Shown here piece by piece: positions 8,266 to 16,542 of a DNA stretch of 53,195 nt. The DNA is from CAYYMZ01 sp964473025 (GTDB lineage: Bacteria > Patescibacteriota > UBA1384 > DTJR01), in NCBI GenBank assembly GCA_964473025.1, contig CAYYMZ010000004.1, positions 1-53,195 of the forward strand, written 5' to 3'. The stretch's first letter is position 1, and every line of letters starts with the position of its first letter. Position numbers and translations under genes: made by a program. The notes under the pieces are model-generated. The model was not told the origin of the DNA, ran no database searches, and saw nothing but the letters and a program-made list of their open reading frames with translations.

Positions 8266-9014
8266 AATCCTACAAAATACTTTCCGTCAAAGTAAACTCG
8301 TTGAATTATGATGAAATAATAAATTTCATCACGGATACAATTTCGAACAATAAAAAGGGGCGAATTGCAACAGTAAATAACGAATTTATCGTCGAAGCGC
8401 AAAAAAATAGGGAGTTTGCCGCATCATTAAACAACTCTTCGCTATGCTTACCCGACTCAACAGGTATAGTTTGGGCTATCAGAAAATTATATAAAGCAAA
8501 GATTATAAAAACCCCGGGTGCCGACTTATTTGAAAAAATCTGTTATTTATCAAACAAAAAAAAGTTCCGTATTTTTTTACTCGGCGGACGCGAGGGGGTG
8601 GGATCTGCGGCCAAAGAAAAAATACAAAAGAAATATCCAGGATTACGGGTAGCAGGTGCGATTGATGGAATCAACATTAATCCGTTAACCGGCAACGAAG
8701 ATATTGTAAATTCCATCAATCGTGCAAACGCCGATATCGTTTTCGTTGCCCTTGGTGCTCCCAAACAAGAACTTTGGACAACCAATAACATGGGTAAGGT
8801 CAACGCCCATATTTTCATGGGGGTCGGGGGAACGCTCGATTTTATCTCGGGTAAAACGAGAAGGGCTCCTTCGTGGATGAGAAAAGCTAACCTCGAATGG
8901 CTCTTTAGACTTTTTGTCGAACCAAAGCGGATCGGCAGGATTTTTATAGCTTTAATTGTTTTCCCATATCTCGTTTTAGTCAAAAATACTGAGTTAACCA
9001 GCAAAAACAGTTAA
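8262..9014 (+). CDS. tagA: WecG/TagA/CpsF family glycosyltransferase
   Basis: A 250-residue GT26-type enzyme, which in characterised members adds N-acetylmannosamine (or a related sugar) to a lipid-linked GlcNAc. Family blocks seen are TVNNEFIVEAQ, LPDSTGIVWAI, FLLGGREGVGSAAKEKI, VALGAPKQELW and FMGVGGTLDFISGKTRRAP, with the catalytic Asp near LPDSTG. The C-terminal basic/hydrophobic tail (LEWLFRLFVEPKRIGR) is the usual membrane contact. The start overlaps the PEGA gene by four bases. Confidence 0.9.
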   Translation: MKSYKILSVKVNSLNYDEIINFITDTISNNKKGRIATVNNEFIVEAQKNREFAASLNNSSLCLPDSTGIVWAIRKLYKAKIIKTPGADLFEKICYLSNKKKFRIFLLGGREGVGSAAKEKIQKKYPGLRVAGAIDGININPLTGNEDIVNSINRANADIVFVALGAPKQELWTTNNMGKVNAHIFMGVGGTLDFISGKTRRAPSWMRKANLEWLFRLFVEPKRIGRIFIALIVFPYLVLVKNTELTSKNS

Positions 9015-9021
9015 CGGGTTA

Positions 9022-9050
9022 TTGACTTTTTTTGCAAAATAGTTTAGAGT
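9022..9050 (+). promoter_or_regulatory. Promoter of the nusA-clpC-rel unit
   Basis: TTGACT (9022-9027), a 17-nt spacer and TAGAGT (9045-9050). Predicted transcription starts just before the hairpin at 9057-9079. Confidence 0.55.
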
Positions 9051-9056
9051 AGAATA

Positions 9057-9079
9057 AAAGCGGCTATGAATGCCGCTTT
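9057..9079 (+). promoter_or_regulatory. 5'-leader hairpin of nusA
   Basis: A perfect 8-bp stem AAAGCGGC/GCCGCTTT with 7-nt loop TATGAAT sits at the very 5' end of the expected nusA transcript, followed by AATTTATAAC. The T-tract is weak, so it may be an mRNA-stabilising cap or an attenuator. NusA binds paused polymerase at hairpins, so feedback on its own leader is possible. Confidence 0.5.
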
Positions 9080-9111
9080 AATTTATAACTTTAATTTTAT
9101 AAGGAGAATAT

Positions 9112-10296
9112 ATGCAAGTTACAGAATTCCTAAGCGCAATCAAAATGTTATCCGACGAGAAAGGCCTCTCGGAAGAGGTCATTTTGGAGGCGGTAGAATC
9201 AGCTTTGGCCGCCGCTTATCGTAAGGATTATGGAAAGCCCGGTCAGGTAATCAAGGTAAAAATTAACACCCAGGCCAATGAAATGAAGGTCGCGCGGGTA
9301 TACACGGTTATTGAAAACGATGAAGAACAGGTCAATCCAGAGGCACAACTAACTATCGATCAGGCAAAAAAATTAAAGAAGAATGCAAAAGCCGGTGATG
9401 AAATTGAACTCCCGCTTGAAGAAAAAACCGACTTTGGCCGTGTTGCGGCACAAACAGCCAAGCAGGTAATAATCCAGCGCCTGCGCGAAGCAGAGCGGGA
9501 TATCCTCTATAACGAGTTTAAAGAAAAAGAAAAAGAAATTGTTAACGCTACTGTTCAGCGTTTGGAGGGTCCGAACGTCATCTTGGATATGGGTAAAATC
9601 AACGGCATTATGTTGCCACAAGACCAAATTCCGGGCGAGAGATATTATAATGGTCAGCGGCTCAAAGTGTACGTTGGCGAAGTAGAAGAAACAAACCGAG
9701 GACCGAGAATTCTAGTTTCGAGGTCACGTCCCGAATTTATCATCGGTCTTTTTGCTCAAGAAGTCCCCGAAATCGAATCCGGAGCAATTGAGATTGTTGG
9801 GATTGCCCGGGAGGCAGGATCGAGGACAAAAATTGCCGTTTCAACAAAAGATGAGAATTTGGATCCGGTTGGTTCGGTGGTTGGACAGCGGGGCACAAGA
9901 GTGCAATCCGTACTAACAGAAATACCAAATGAGAAAATCGATATCATACTGTTTGCTGATGATATGGAAACATACATCATCAACGCACTCTCGCCGGCAA
10001 AGATTGATAAAATCAAATTCAATAAGAAGCAGAACAATGCCCGAATATGGGTTCCCGATGATCAACTTTCTCTTGCAATTGGCAAATCGGGACAGAATGT
10101 CCGTCTTGCAAGCAAGCTGTCCGGTTGGACGCTTGATATCGTCAAAGACGAAAAACTTCCAAAGAAGGACGAGGAGCCCAAGGAAAGTAAAACAGCAGAT
10201 GATTCGGAAGAAAAAAAGCCCGAACCAGAAATAAAAACAACGGCAAAGAAATCTAAAGATAAAACGGATAAAAAAGCGGCGGAAAGCAAAAAGTAA
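9112..10296 (+). CDS. nusA: Transcription factor NusA
   Basis: A 394-residue pausing, termination and antitermination factor that binds RNA polymerase and RNA. Domain order: N-terminal polymerase-binding domain (EVILEAVESALAAAYRKDYG), S1 domain (about 130-200, GKINGIMLPQDQIPGERY), KH1 and KH2 (REAGSRTKIAVSTKDENLDPVGSVVGQRGTR and GQNVRLASKLSGW). A lysine/glutamate-rich tail replaces the acidic repeats of gamma-proteobacterial NusA. AAGGAG lies 6 nt before the ATG. Its leader carries a hairpin that may give autoregulation. It is followed two bases later by clpC. Confidence 0.95.
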   Translation: MQVTEFLSAIKMLSDEKGLSEEVILEAVESALAAAYRKDYGKPGQVIKVKINTQANEMKVARVYTVIENDEEQVNPEAQLTIDQAKKLKKNAKAGDEIELPLEEKTDFGRVAAQTAKQVIIQRLREAERDILYNEFKEKEKEIVNATVQRLEGPNVILDMGKINGIMLPQDQIPGERYYNGQRLKVYVGEVEETNRGPRILVSRSRPEFIIGLFAQEVPEIESGAIEIVGIAREAGSRTKIAVSTKDENLDPVGSVVGQRGTRVQSVLTEIPNEKIDIILFADDMETYIINALSPAKIDKIKFNKKQNNARIWVPDDQLSLAIGKSGQNVRLASKLSGWTLDIVKDEKLPKKDEEPKESKTADDSEEKKPEPEIKTTAKKSKDKTDKKAAESKK

Positions 10297-10298
10297 AA

Positions 10299-12827
10299 AT
10301 GAGCAATGAAATCTTCGATCGGTTTACGAAGAATGCCCAAACGGTATTAACGGAAGCTCAGAAAATAGCCGATCGGGACAAGCAGCCAATTTCAACCGAG
10401 CATGTACTCTTAAGTATAATTCAGATCCCAGGCACTTTATCTCACGACATTTTACGTGAATATTCCGTTACTTACGACCAGATAAAACTGGTTTTAAGCT
10501 TAAGAATTCAAAGCCCTCGAGAGAAAAAGTTTTTTGCTATGACTAATGATGCACGCGCCTGTCTCAAGATGGCCTTTAAAGTTGCGGCCGACTTCAAACA
10601 TTTTAATGTGGATACTGAACATATCCTCATTGCGCTTCTTTCAAATCACGACTTCGGAAGTTATAAAATGATCGAGAGGGTCGGGATTGATCCGGAGCAG
10701 ATAAAAGACCAGCTTATTAATATTTTTAGCGACTTAGCGCAAATGGATGCCATGATTGGCAGACAGGGTACACCACCGACACCATTTGATATTCCAAACG
10801 AGGCGCCAATTATAAATGAGCAGCAATTCAGGGAAGATGTGCGGGAAGGGGCACCGGGACAAGCGCAACCGTTCTCGCAAACAAAAACAAAAAGTAACAA
10901 AATCCTCGAATACTTCGCGACTAATTTAATCGATAGGTGCAAGGCCGGAAAAATAGATCCAGTTATAGGGCGCGAAAAAGAGATTAACCGCGCCATTCAA
11001 ATTCTGCTTCGAAAATCAAAAAATAACCCTGTGTTTATTGGAGAGCCGGGAGTAGGGAAAACAGCAATTGTCGAAGGATTGGCACAAAAGATTTGCCACC
11101 ACCTTGCGCCCTTGCGTCTTCAGAAAAAAAAGATCTATCAGCTCGATCTGGGACTTCTAGTGGCTGGGACAATGTATCGTGGTCAATTTGAAGATCGCCT
11201 TAAAAAAGTATTATCCGAAATTAAAAATGATCCGGATATAATCGTTTTTATAGATGAGCTTCATTCGATTGTAGGCACAGGCTCAGCAGAGGGCTCAATG
11301 GATGCAGCCAACTTACTGAAGCCGTCTTTAGCCCGCGGTGAAATTCGTTTGATCGGTGCAACAACATACGACGAATATCGCAAGCACATAGAAAAAGATT
11401 CTGCTCTGGAGAGGCGACTGCAACCAATACGTGTCGAAGAACCAACGGTTGACGAAACTATTCAGATTTTAGAGGGAGTAAAATCTGTCTACGAAAAACA
11501 TCATGGGCTCAAAATCGAGAAGAGTGCAATTGAAGCCGCTGCCAACATGAGTGAAAAATATATTACAGATAGGTTTTTGCCCGACAAGGCAATTGATTTG
11601 ATTGATGAAGCGGCCGCCGCGAAGATTTTATTTTCAAGCAGTAAATCCGAAGATAACGCTTGTGATCTCAGGAAGAGAATCGAGGATTTAATTGAAAAAA
11701 AAGAGAGGTTATTTGTCGAAGAAAAATTTGAGGAGGCAGCGCGTTGTTCCGAAGAAGAGCTAAAGCTAAGAAAACTTGAAAATACCCAAAACAAAGAAGG
11801 AGACAATAAAAGCAAAACCACAATTGACGAAAAAGATATTGCGCACCTTGTTGAACAAATTACGGGTGTTCCCGTGGGCGAACTCTCTTCTGGCGAAGCA
11901 GGTAAATTTTTAAAAATCGAAACAGAACTTTCCCGTCACATAGTTTCACAGAAAGAAGCTATCGGCGAAATCGCTAAATCCCTTAGACGCAACCGCTCCG
12001 GATTATCATCGCAGAACAAGCCGATTGGCTCTTTCGTTTTCATGGGACCAAGCGGCGTCGGCAAAACAGAGGTGGCGCGATCCTTGGCAAGACATATTTA
12101 TGGAAGTGAGCAATCCCTGATTAAAATAGATATGAGCGAGTTTATGGAAAGACACAACCTGGCCCGCCTAACCGGCGCCCCACCCGGATATGTTGGCTAT
12201 GATGACGCGGGCAAGTTAACTGAAGCGGTTAGAAAAAAACCGTATTCGATCGTTCTTTTTGACGAGATTGAAAAAGCGCACCCGGACATTTTCAATGTTC
12301 TATTACAAATTCTAGACGAAGGAAAATTAACCGATGCCAAGGGGAGACAGGTTGACTTTAAAAACACAATTATAATCTTGACTTCTAATATCGGCATTGA
12401 GCAGTATCGGAAATTGACAAAAATCGGTTTCGACCTAGACGAACAAAATACAAACCTGGAGGGACTTAAAGAAATAATGTCGAAAAAGTTATTTGATGTT
12501 TTCCGCGCCGAGCTTATCAACCGCCTCGATAAAATCATAATCTTCAATTCTTTGACTAAAGATGACCTTAAAGAAATTGCAAAATTATTGTTGCAGGATC
12601 TGTCGAATCGCTTAAAGGAGAAAAATATTAAAATTACTTTTAACGACAAGGCCATAGACGCTCTTGTTAAATCAAGCTACAATCCGGCTTTCGGCGCCAG
12701 ACCCTTAAAGCGGTCAATCGAAGAAGAGATTGAGGGGCTTTTATCCGACGGGATCTTATCGGGGAAATTTAAAAATAAATCAAAAATAATTTTGGATTAT
12801 AAAAATGGCCGGTTCAGAACCCGATAA
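10299..12827 (+). CDS. clpC: Clp protease ATP-binding subunit ClpC
   Basis: An 842-residue Hsp100 unfoldase that feeds proteins to ClpP (not in the window). Order: N-terminal double Clp-N repeat (about 1-145), linker, AAA-1 with Walker A GEPGVGKTA and Walker B VFIDELH, a middle domain with a UVR motif (IEKKERLFVEEKFEEAA), AAA-2 with GPSGVGKTE and LFDEIEKAHPD, and the C-terminal ClpB-D2-small domain (FGARPLKRSIEEE). The short middle domain with UVR is typical of ClpC rather than ClpB. No clear CtsR-type operator was noticed upstream; it appears to be read from the nusA promoter. Confidence 0.92.
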   Translation: MSNEIFDRFTKNAQTVLTEAQKIADRDKQPISTEHVLLSIIQIPGTLSHDILREYSVTYDQIKLVLSLRIQSPREKKFFAMTNDARACLKMAFKVAADFKHFNVDTEHILIALLSNHDFGSYKMIERVGIDPEQIKDQLINIFSDLAQMDAMIGRQGTPPTPFDIPNEAPIINEQQFREDVREGAPGQAQPFSQTKTKSNKILEYFATNLIDRCKAGKIDPVIGREKEINRAIQILLRKSKNNPVFIGEPGVGKTAIVEGLAQKICHHLAPLRLQKKKIYQLDLGLLVAGTMYRGQFEDRLKKVLSEIKNDPDIIVFIDELHSIVGTGSAEGSMDAANLLKPSLARGEIRLIGATTYDEYRKHIEKDSALERRLQPIRVEEPTVDETIQILEGVKSVYEKHHGLKIEKSAIEAAANMSEKYITDRFLPDKAIDLIDEAAAAKILFSSSKSEDNACDLRKRIEDLIEKKERLFVEEKFEEAARCSEEELKLRKLENTQNKEGDNKSKTTIDEKDIAHLVEQITGVPVGELSSGEAGKFLKIETELSRHIVSQKEAIGEIAKSLRRNRSGLSSQNKPIGSFVFMGPSGVGKTEVARSLARHIYGSEQSLIKIDMSEFMERHNLARLTGAPPGYVGYDDAGKLTEAVRKKPYSIVLFDEIEKAHPDIFNVLLQILDEGKLTDAKGRQVDFKNTIIILTSNIGIEQYRKLTKIGFDLDEQNTNLEGLKEIMSKKLFDVFRAELINRLDKIIIFNSLTKDDLKEIAKLLLQDLSNRLKEKNIKITFNDKAIDALVKSSYNPAFGARPLKRSIEEEIEGLLSDGILSGKFKNKSKIILDYKNGRFRTR

Positions 12828-14295
12828 ACTCAGGGAAAAATTACTAGCGAAGTGTTCTACTTACATCGAGAATTCGGAGTTGGAAAAAATAAAACTGGCA
12901 ATTTCAATTGCCGAAAAATCACACCTCGGCCAAAAACGCGTTTCGGGAACGGATTTTATTGTCCATCCGCTTCGGATTGCGATGCGCCTTGCCAATATTA
13001 AAATGGATGCTGATGTCATTTCTGCTGCAATCTTGCACGACACTCTTGAGGACACAAACCTAGATCCCGCCATAATTAAAAAGAAAATTGGCTCGGATGT
13101 GCTCGATTTGGTTAAATCTGTTACAAAACTTAGCAAAGTACAGATAAGCAAGAGTTGGTTTCCTTTTAGCCGCGTTCAAGAAACCCAACTGCCAGAATTT
13201 GAGAGGCAGGTGGAAAACCTAAGGAGAATGTTGGTTGCTATTTCAAATGATGCAAGGGTAGTTGTCATAAAACTTGCAGATAAAATCGACAACATGGAAA
13301 CGCTATATTATTTACCGAAAGAAAAACAAGAAAAAATTGCAAAAGAGGTAATTGAGATTTATGCGCCTATCGCTCAGCGTCTCGGAATCGGGGAGTGGAA
13401 GGGAATGCTAGAGGATCTTGCCTTCCCGTACCTATATCCGAAAGAGTATGAATACATCAAAAAACTTTCAATTCCAAAGGTTAAAGACCGCGAACAGTAT
13501 CTAAAAAATATTTCAAAGAAAGTAAAAAGGGTTCTAAGGCAAAATGGCATTGACGCACAAATCGATTCCAGAGCAAAAAAGTTATACAGCTTATACAAGA
13601 AGCTCGAAAAATACGATAATGATATGGGCAAAATTTATGACCTAGTCGCAATCAGAATTACCGTTTCGGACGTCGAGGAGTGCTATAAAACACTGGGAAC
13701 TATCCACGGTTTGTGGAAACCATTATTCTCTAGAATTAAAGATTATATCTCACTGCCTAAACCAAACGGATATCAATCTATTCACACGACAGTTTTTTGC
13801 GATGGAGGTCAGATTGTAGAATTTCAAATCAGAACCTTTAAAATGCACTATCAGGCCGAATTCGGTATTGCTTCGCACTGGATCTATGAGAGCAAAAAGC
13901 TTTCCCGCCTGCCGAGCAAATCAGAACTCCAATGGCTTAGAGATTTTTTTCGCCTGCAAAAAAACACATCGTCACCACAAGAACTTGAAGGGACCTTTAA
14001 ACGCGATTACTTCAAAAATAGAATTTTTGTCTTTACTCCCAAGGGTGATGTCAAGGATTTGCCTTTTGATGCCACGCCAGTAGATTTTGCCTATGCAGTC
14101 CACTCCGGAATCGGAAATCGTTGTGCCGGAGCAAAGGTAAATGCAAAAATTGCTCCGCTTGACTCGCAGTTGGAGAATGGCGATATCGTTGAAATTTTAA
14201 TAAAGAAATCGTCTAAGCCAAAAGCCGATTGGTTAAACTTTGCCAAAACCCATTTGGCTCGCTCGAACATCAGGCGCAACCTCAAAGGATTGTAA
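12805..14295 (+). CDS. relA: Bifunctional (p)ppGpp synthetase/hydrolase, Rel family
   Basis: A 496-residue long Rel/SpoT homologue that makes and degrades the stringent-response alarmone. The N-terminal hydrolase HD domain has HDTLED at 78-83 and ADKIDNMETL, so hydrolysis should work. The synthetase domain shows YDLVAIRITV, PKPNGYQSIHTTV and EFQIRTFKMHYQAEFGIASHW. A TGS domain follows (FTPKGDVKDLPFDATPVDFAYAVH). The protein stops after TGS; the C-terminal zinc-finger and ACT domains of full-length Rel (about 720-750 residues) are missing, so ribosome sensing is likely altered. It overlaps clpC by 23 bases. Confidence 0.92.
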   Translation: MAGSEPDKLREKLLAKCSTYIENSELEKIKLAISIAEKSHLGQKRVSGTDFIVHPLRIAMRLANIKMDADVISAAILHDTLEDTNLDPAIIKKKIGSDVLDLVKSVTKLSKVQISKSWFPFSRVQETQLPEFERQVENLRRMLVAISNDARVVVIKLADKIDNMETLYYLPKEKQEKIAKEVIEIYAPIAQRLGIGEWKGMLEDLAFPYLYPKEYEYIKKLSIPKVKDREQYLKNISKKVKRVLRQNGIDAQIDSRAKKLYSLYKKLEKYDNDMGKIYDLVAIRITVSDVEECYKTLGTIHGLWKPLFSRIKDYISLPKPNGYQSIHTTVFCDGGQIVEFQIRTFKMHYQAEFGIASHWIYESKKLSRLPSKSELQWLRDFFRLQKNTSSPQELEGTFKRDYFKNRIFVFTPKGDVKDLPFDATPVDFAYAVHSGIGNRCAGAKVNAKIAPLDSQLENGDIVEILIKKSSKPKADWLNFAKTHLARSNIRRNLKGL

Positions 14296-14318
14296 AAAGG
14301 GGGCTCTGTTGATAGAAT
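14290..14318 (+). promoter_or_regulatory. Extended -10 promoter of hisS, likely leaderless
   Basis: TTGTAA (14290-14295), a 17-nt spacer, then TGA-TAGAAT (TG at 14310-14311, hexamer 14313-14318). The hisS ATG at 14325 is 6 nt after the -10 box. The purine run AAAAAGGGGG is too far upstream (over 20 nt) to serve as Shine-Dalgarno sequence. Confidence 0.55.
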
Positions 14319-14324
14319 AACCGT

Positions 14325-15584
14325 ATGGAAATCATAAAACCACGCGGCACCATCGACCTGATGGGCGAACCGCAGAGAAAAAAATCCAGAGTTATAAAAA
14401 TTTTCGGCACACTGTGTCGATCTTTAGGTTTTGAAGAAATTTCGACACCGATGTTTGAGCAGAAAGATCTTTACGTCCGCTCAGTAGGTGATAACACGGA
14501 CATTGTCGAAAAAGAACTCTTCACCTTAGAGAATAAATCAGAAAGCACATACGCCTTAAGACCCGAATTGACAGCCGGTATTGTTAGGGCGTTGATTGAG
14601 AGCGGTATAAGAGGACGGGTACTGCCGATAATGTATTATTCTGTGGGTGAATTTTTCAGATACGACAAACCCCAGAAGGGGCGTTTTAGACAAGCAAGCC
14701 AGCTCGATGTAGAGATTTTTGGTCTCTCGGACATTGCATCAGATATAATGCTCATTAACTCGATTGCTTTATTTTTTAAAAAGCTAAATGTAAAAGATAA
14801 AATCGTTTTCAACATAAATACACTCGGAAGCGTCGAGACAAAGAAGGCCTTTGGTGAAAAGTTGGTCAAATATCTTAAGGAAAATAAGGACTATCTCTGT
14901 AGCGATTGCCAAAGACGGATAGAAAAAAATCCATTGAGGGCGCTTGATTGCAAGGAGGAACAGTGCAAGAGGATAACGGTTGCTGGTCCAGCAATTTACG
15001 ATTCACTAAGCGATCAGGAAAAGAATGATTTTAAAGAGGTAATTGGAAATCTTGAAAAACTCAAGGTCCCGTTTAATGTTGATCAGAATTTAGTCAGGGG
15101 TTTGGATTACTACACCGGACTAATTTTTGAGGTAAATCTGGCTTACGACCCAGAGAGAAAACTATCTTTGGGTGGTGGTGGAAGATATGACCGTTTGGTT
15201 GAAGAACTAGGTGGCGGCACTCTACCTGCTTGCGGATATGCATTGGGAGTTGAAAGAATAATTGATCTGATGGATTTCGAAGCTGACAAAAAAGAGGATC
15301 AAAATCGTAAAATAATAGTTATACCAACCAGCACCAAGCAGAAGGGGAGGGTGTTATTAGCTCAGAATAAAATTCTGGAAAATTCAGATGTGCAAACCCT
15401 TGCTTATTTAAAGGGTTCGTCGCTAAGTGATGCGCTGGGTTTTGCATCAAAAAACAACTTTAATTTTGCCGTAATTGCCGGAGATGAAGAAGCGACCCAA
15501 AACAAATATATCCTTAAAGATTTAACTAAAAGCTCACAACAAATTCTCGATCTCAAAGAGATTGTAAGTATTGTTTCAAAATAA
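14325..15584 (+). CDS. hisS: Histidyl-tRNA synthetase
   Basis: A 419-residue class II aminoacyl-tRNA synthetase charging tRNA-His. Motif 1 region FEEISTPMFEQKDLY, motif 2 YSVGEFFRYDKPQKGRFRQASQLDVEIFG, the histidine-specific LVRGLDYYTGLIFE block, and motif 3 ACGYALGVERIIDLM are all visible. The C-terminal alpha/beta anticodon-binding domain is present (IIVIPTSTKQKGRVLLAQ onwards). A cysteine pair region (YLCSDCQRR, LDCKEEQC) in the insertion is common in bacterial HisRS. It begins a new transcript with an ATG six bases after an extended -10 box. Confidence 0.95.
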   Translation: MEIIKPRGTIDLMGEPQRKKSRVIKIFGTLCRSLGFEEISTPMFEQKDLYVRSVGDNTDIVEKELFTLENKSESTYALRPELTAGIVRALIESGIRGRVLPIMYYSVGEFFRYDKPQKGRFRQASQLDVEIFGLSDIASDIMLINSIALFFKKLNVKDKIVFNINTLGSVETKKAFGEKLVKYLKENKDYLCSDCQRRIEKNPLRALDCKEEQCKRITVAGPAIYDSLSDQEKNDFKEVIGNLEKLKVPFNVDQNLVRGLDYYTGLIFEVNLAYDPERKLSLGGGGRYDRLVEELGGGTLPACGYALGVERIIDLMDFEADKKEDQNRKIIVIPTSTKQKGRVLLAQNKILENSDVQTLAYLKGSSLSDALGFASKNNFNFAVIAGDEEATQNKYILKDLTKSSQQILDLKEIVSIVSK

Positions 15585-15614
15585 ATAGTTTTTTGGTCGA
15601 AACGCTGGTACTTG

Positions 15615-15678
15615 ACCCCCACACCAAACTGCCAAAAATTTATCATTGACCATATAATATTGAATTTGGTGTGGGGGT
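15615..15678. repeat. Inverted repeat upstream of lexA, candidate operator
   Basis: ACCCCCACACCAAA (15615-15628) and its exact reverse complement (15665-15678) form a 14-bp perfect inverted repeat separated by 36 bp. The downstream arm ends on the first T of the lexA -35 box, and both arms are flanked by TTGAC-type sequence. A TATAAT (15653-15658) lies between the arms. It may be a paired repressor site; a hisS terminator is less likely because no T-run follows. Confidence 0.55.
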
Positions 15679-15707
15679 TGACACGTTCGTATTTTGTTTG
15701 GTAATCT
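15678..15707 (+). promoter_or_regulatory. lexA promoter, likely leaderless
   Basis: A perfect TTGACA (15678-15683), an 18-nt spacer and TAATCT (15702-15707) preceded by TGG. The ATG at 15714 follows after 6 nt with no Shine-Dalgarno sequence. Confidence 0.55.
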
Positions 15708-15713
15708 AAAAAC

Positions 15714-16319
15714 ATGAAGCAGCAGTTACCATTAACCAAAAGACAGCACGAAATTTTGTCTTTTATCAAAAGCTTTATCGATGAAAATAGCTACGCACCA
15801 AGTTATCGGGAAATCGCAAAAGCACTTCAGCTCTCCTCCGTCGCGACCGTTGCAGAATATGTGAGTGTTATAGAACAAAAGGGGCATCTTTCCAAACAAG
15901 AAGGAAGTGCCCGGTCTATTCAGTTAACTCCCGCATGGGACGAACGCTCATTTGAGGCCCCGCTCGTCGGCATAATCGCGGCCGGACGACCGATTGAAGC
16001 CATAAGAACAAGCGAAACGATAGATATTCCGCGAGACATGATGGGACCAAATGTCTTTGCACTGAAAGTTAGCGGCGACTCCATGACTGAAGACGGCATA
16101 ATGGATGGTGATTACGTCATCATCGAGAAAACGAATACGCCCAAAAACGGCGATATTGTTGTAGCTTTAATCGATCACGACAATATAACCCTTAAGAAAT
16201 TTTACCGCGAAAAAACAAGGATCCGCCTGCAGCCGGCAAACCGGTCATATAAACCAATATTTACCAGAAAAGCTCTCATACAAGGCAGGGTAAAGGGCGT
16301 GGTTCGCAAATTTGCGTAA
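15714..16319 (+). CDS. lexA: LexA SOS repressor
   Basis: A 201-residue repressor of DNA-damage genes that cuts itself when RecA filaments form. The N-terminal winged helix-turn-helix is YAPSYREIAKALQLSSVATVAEYV (read in two halves around residues 27-50). The self-cleavage bond is Ala90-Gly91 in GIIAAGRP. The catalytic dyad is Ser123 (SGDSMTEDG) and Lys161 (DHDNITLKKF). The C-terminal S24 peptidase-like domain is complete. Its own promoter carries a long inverted repeat that may be the autoregulatory site. The neighbours hisS and LytR_C do not share its promoter. Confidence 0.95.
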   Translation: MKQQLPLTKRQHEILSFIKSFIDENSYAPSYREIAKALQLSSVATVAEYVSVIEQKGHLSKQEGSARSIQLTPAWDERSFEAPLVGIIAAGRPIEAIRTSETIDIPRDMMGPNVFALKVSGDSMTEDGIMDGDYVIIEKTNTPKNGDIVVALIDHDNITLKKFYREKTRIRLQPANRSYKPIFTRKALIQGRVKGVVRKFA

Positions 16320-16504
16320 GGATTTCAATTCCTTCCTCGGCGAAGTGTATTTTACTTTGTGGCCCTCAAGATTCCGAATAGCATGGTTTCTGCCTTAGTA
16401 GAAGAATGAGAGCAAGGTTGAGCGCGATTTTCACGCCACTTCGGGGCACCTTGGGTGCTGGGAAAACCGACGCGGGCCGAAAAGTAAAGATACCCTACCA
16501 CTGC
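16320..16504. other. Unassigned intergenic stretch after lexA
   Basis: 185 bases without an ORF, more GC-rich than the neighbouring promoter DNA. Short complementary segments are visible (CAAGGT at 16413 with ACCTTG at 16448; GCACC-TTGG-GTGC at 16445-16458). I compared it by eye with RNase P RNA, tmRNA, SRP RNA and T-box cores on both strands and found no match. It could hold a small RNA. Confidence 0.3.
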
Positions 16505-16535
16505 TTGACCGCATCCCAACCACTTGTGATATAAT
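16505..16535 (+). promoter_or_regulatory. Promoter of the LytR_C gene, likely leaderless
   Basis: TTGACC (16505-16510), a 19-nt spacer and a perfect TATAAT (16530-16535). The ATG at 16543 is 7 nt downstream and has no Shine-Dalgarno sequence. Confidence 0.55.
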
Positions 16536-16542
16536 ATATTTG

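Noticed and set aside
16320..16504. RNase P RNA, tmRNA, SRP RNA or T-box
   Set aside because: Characteristic core sequences were not found on either strand.
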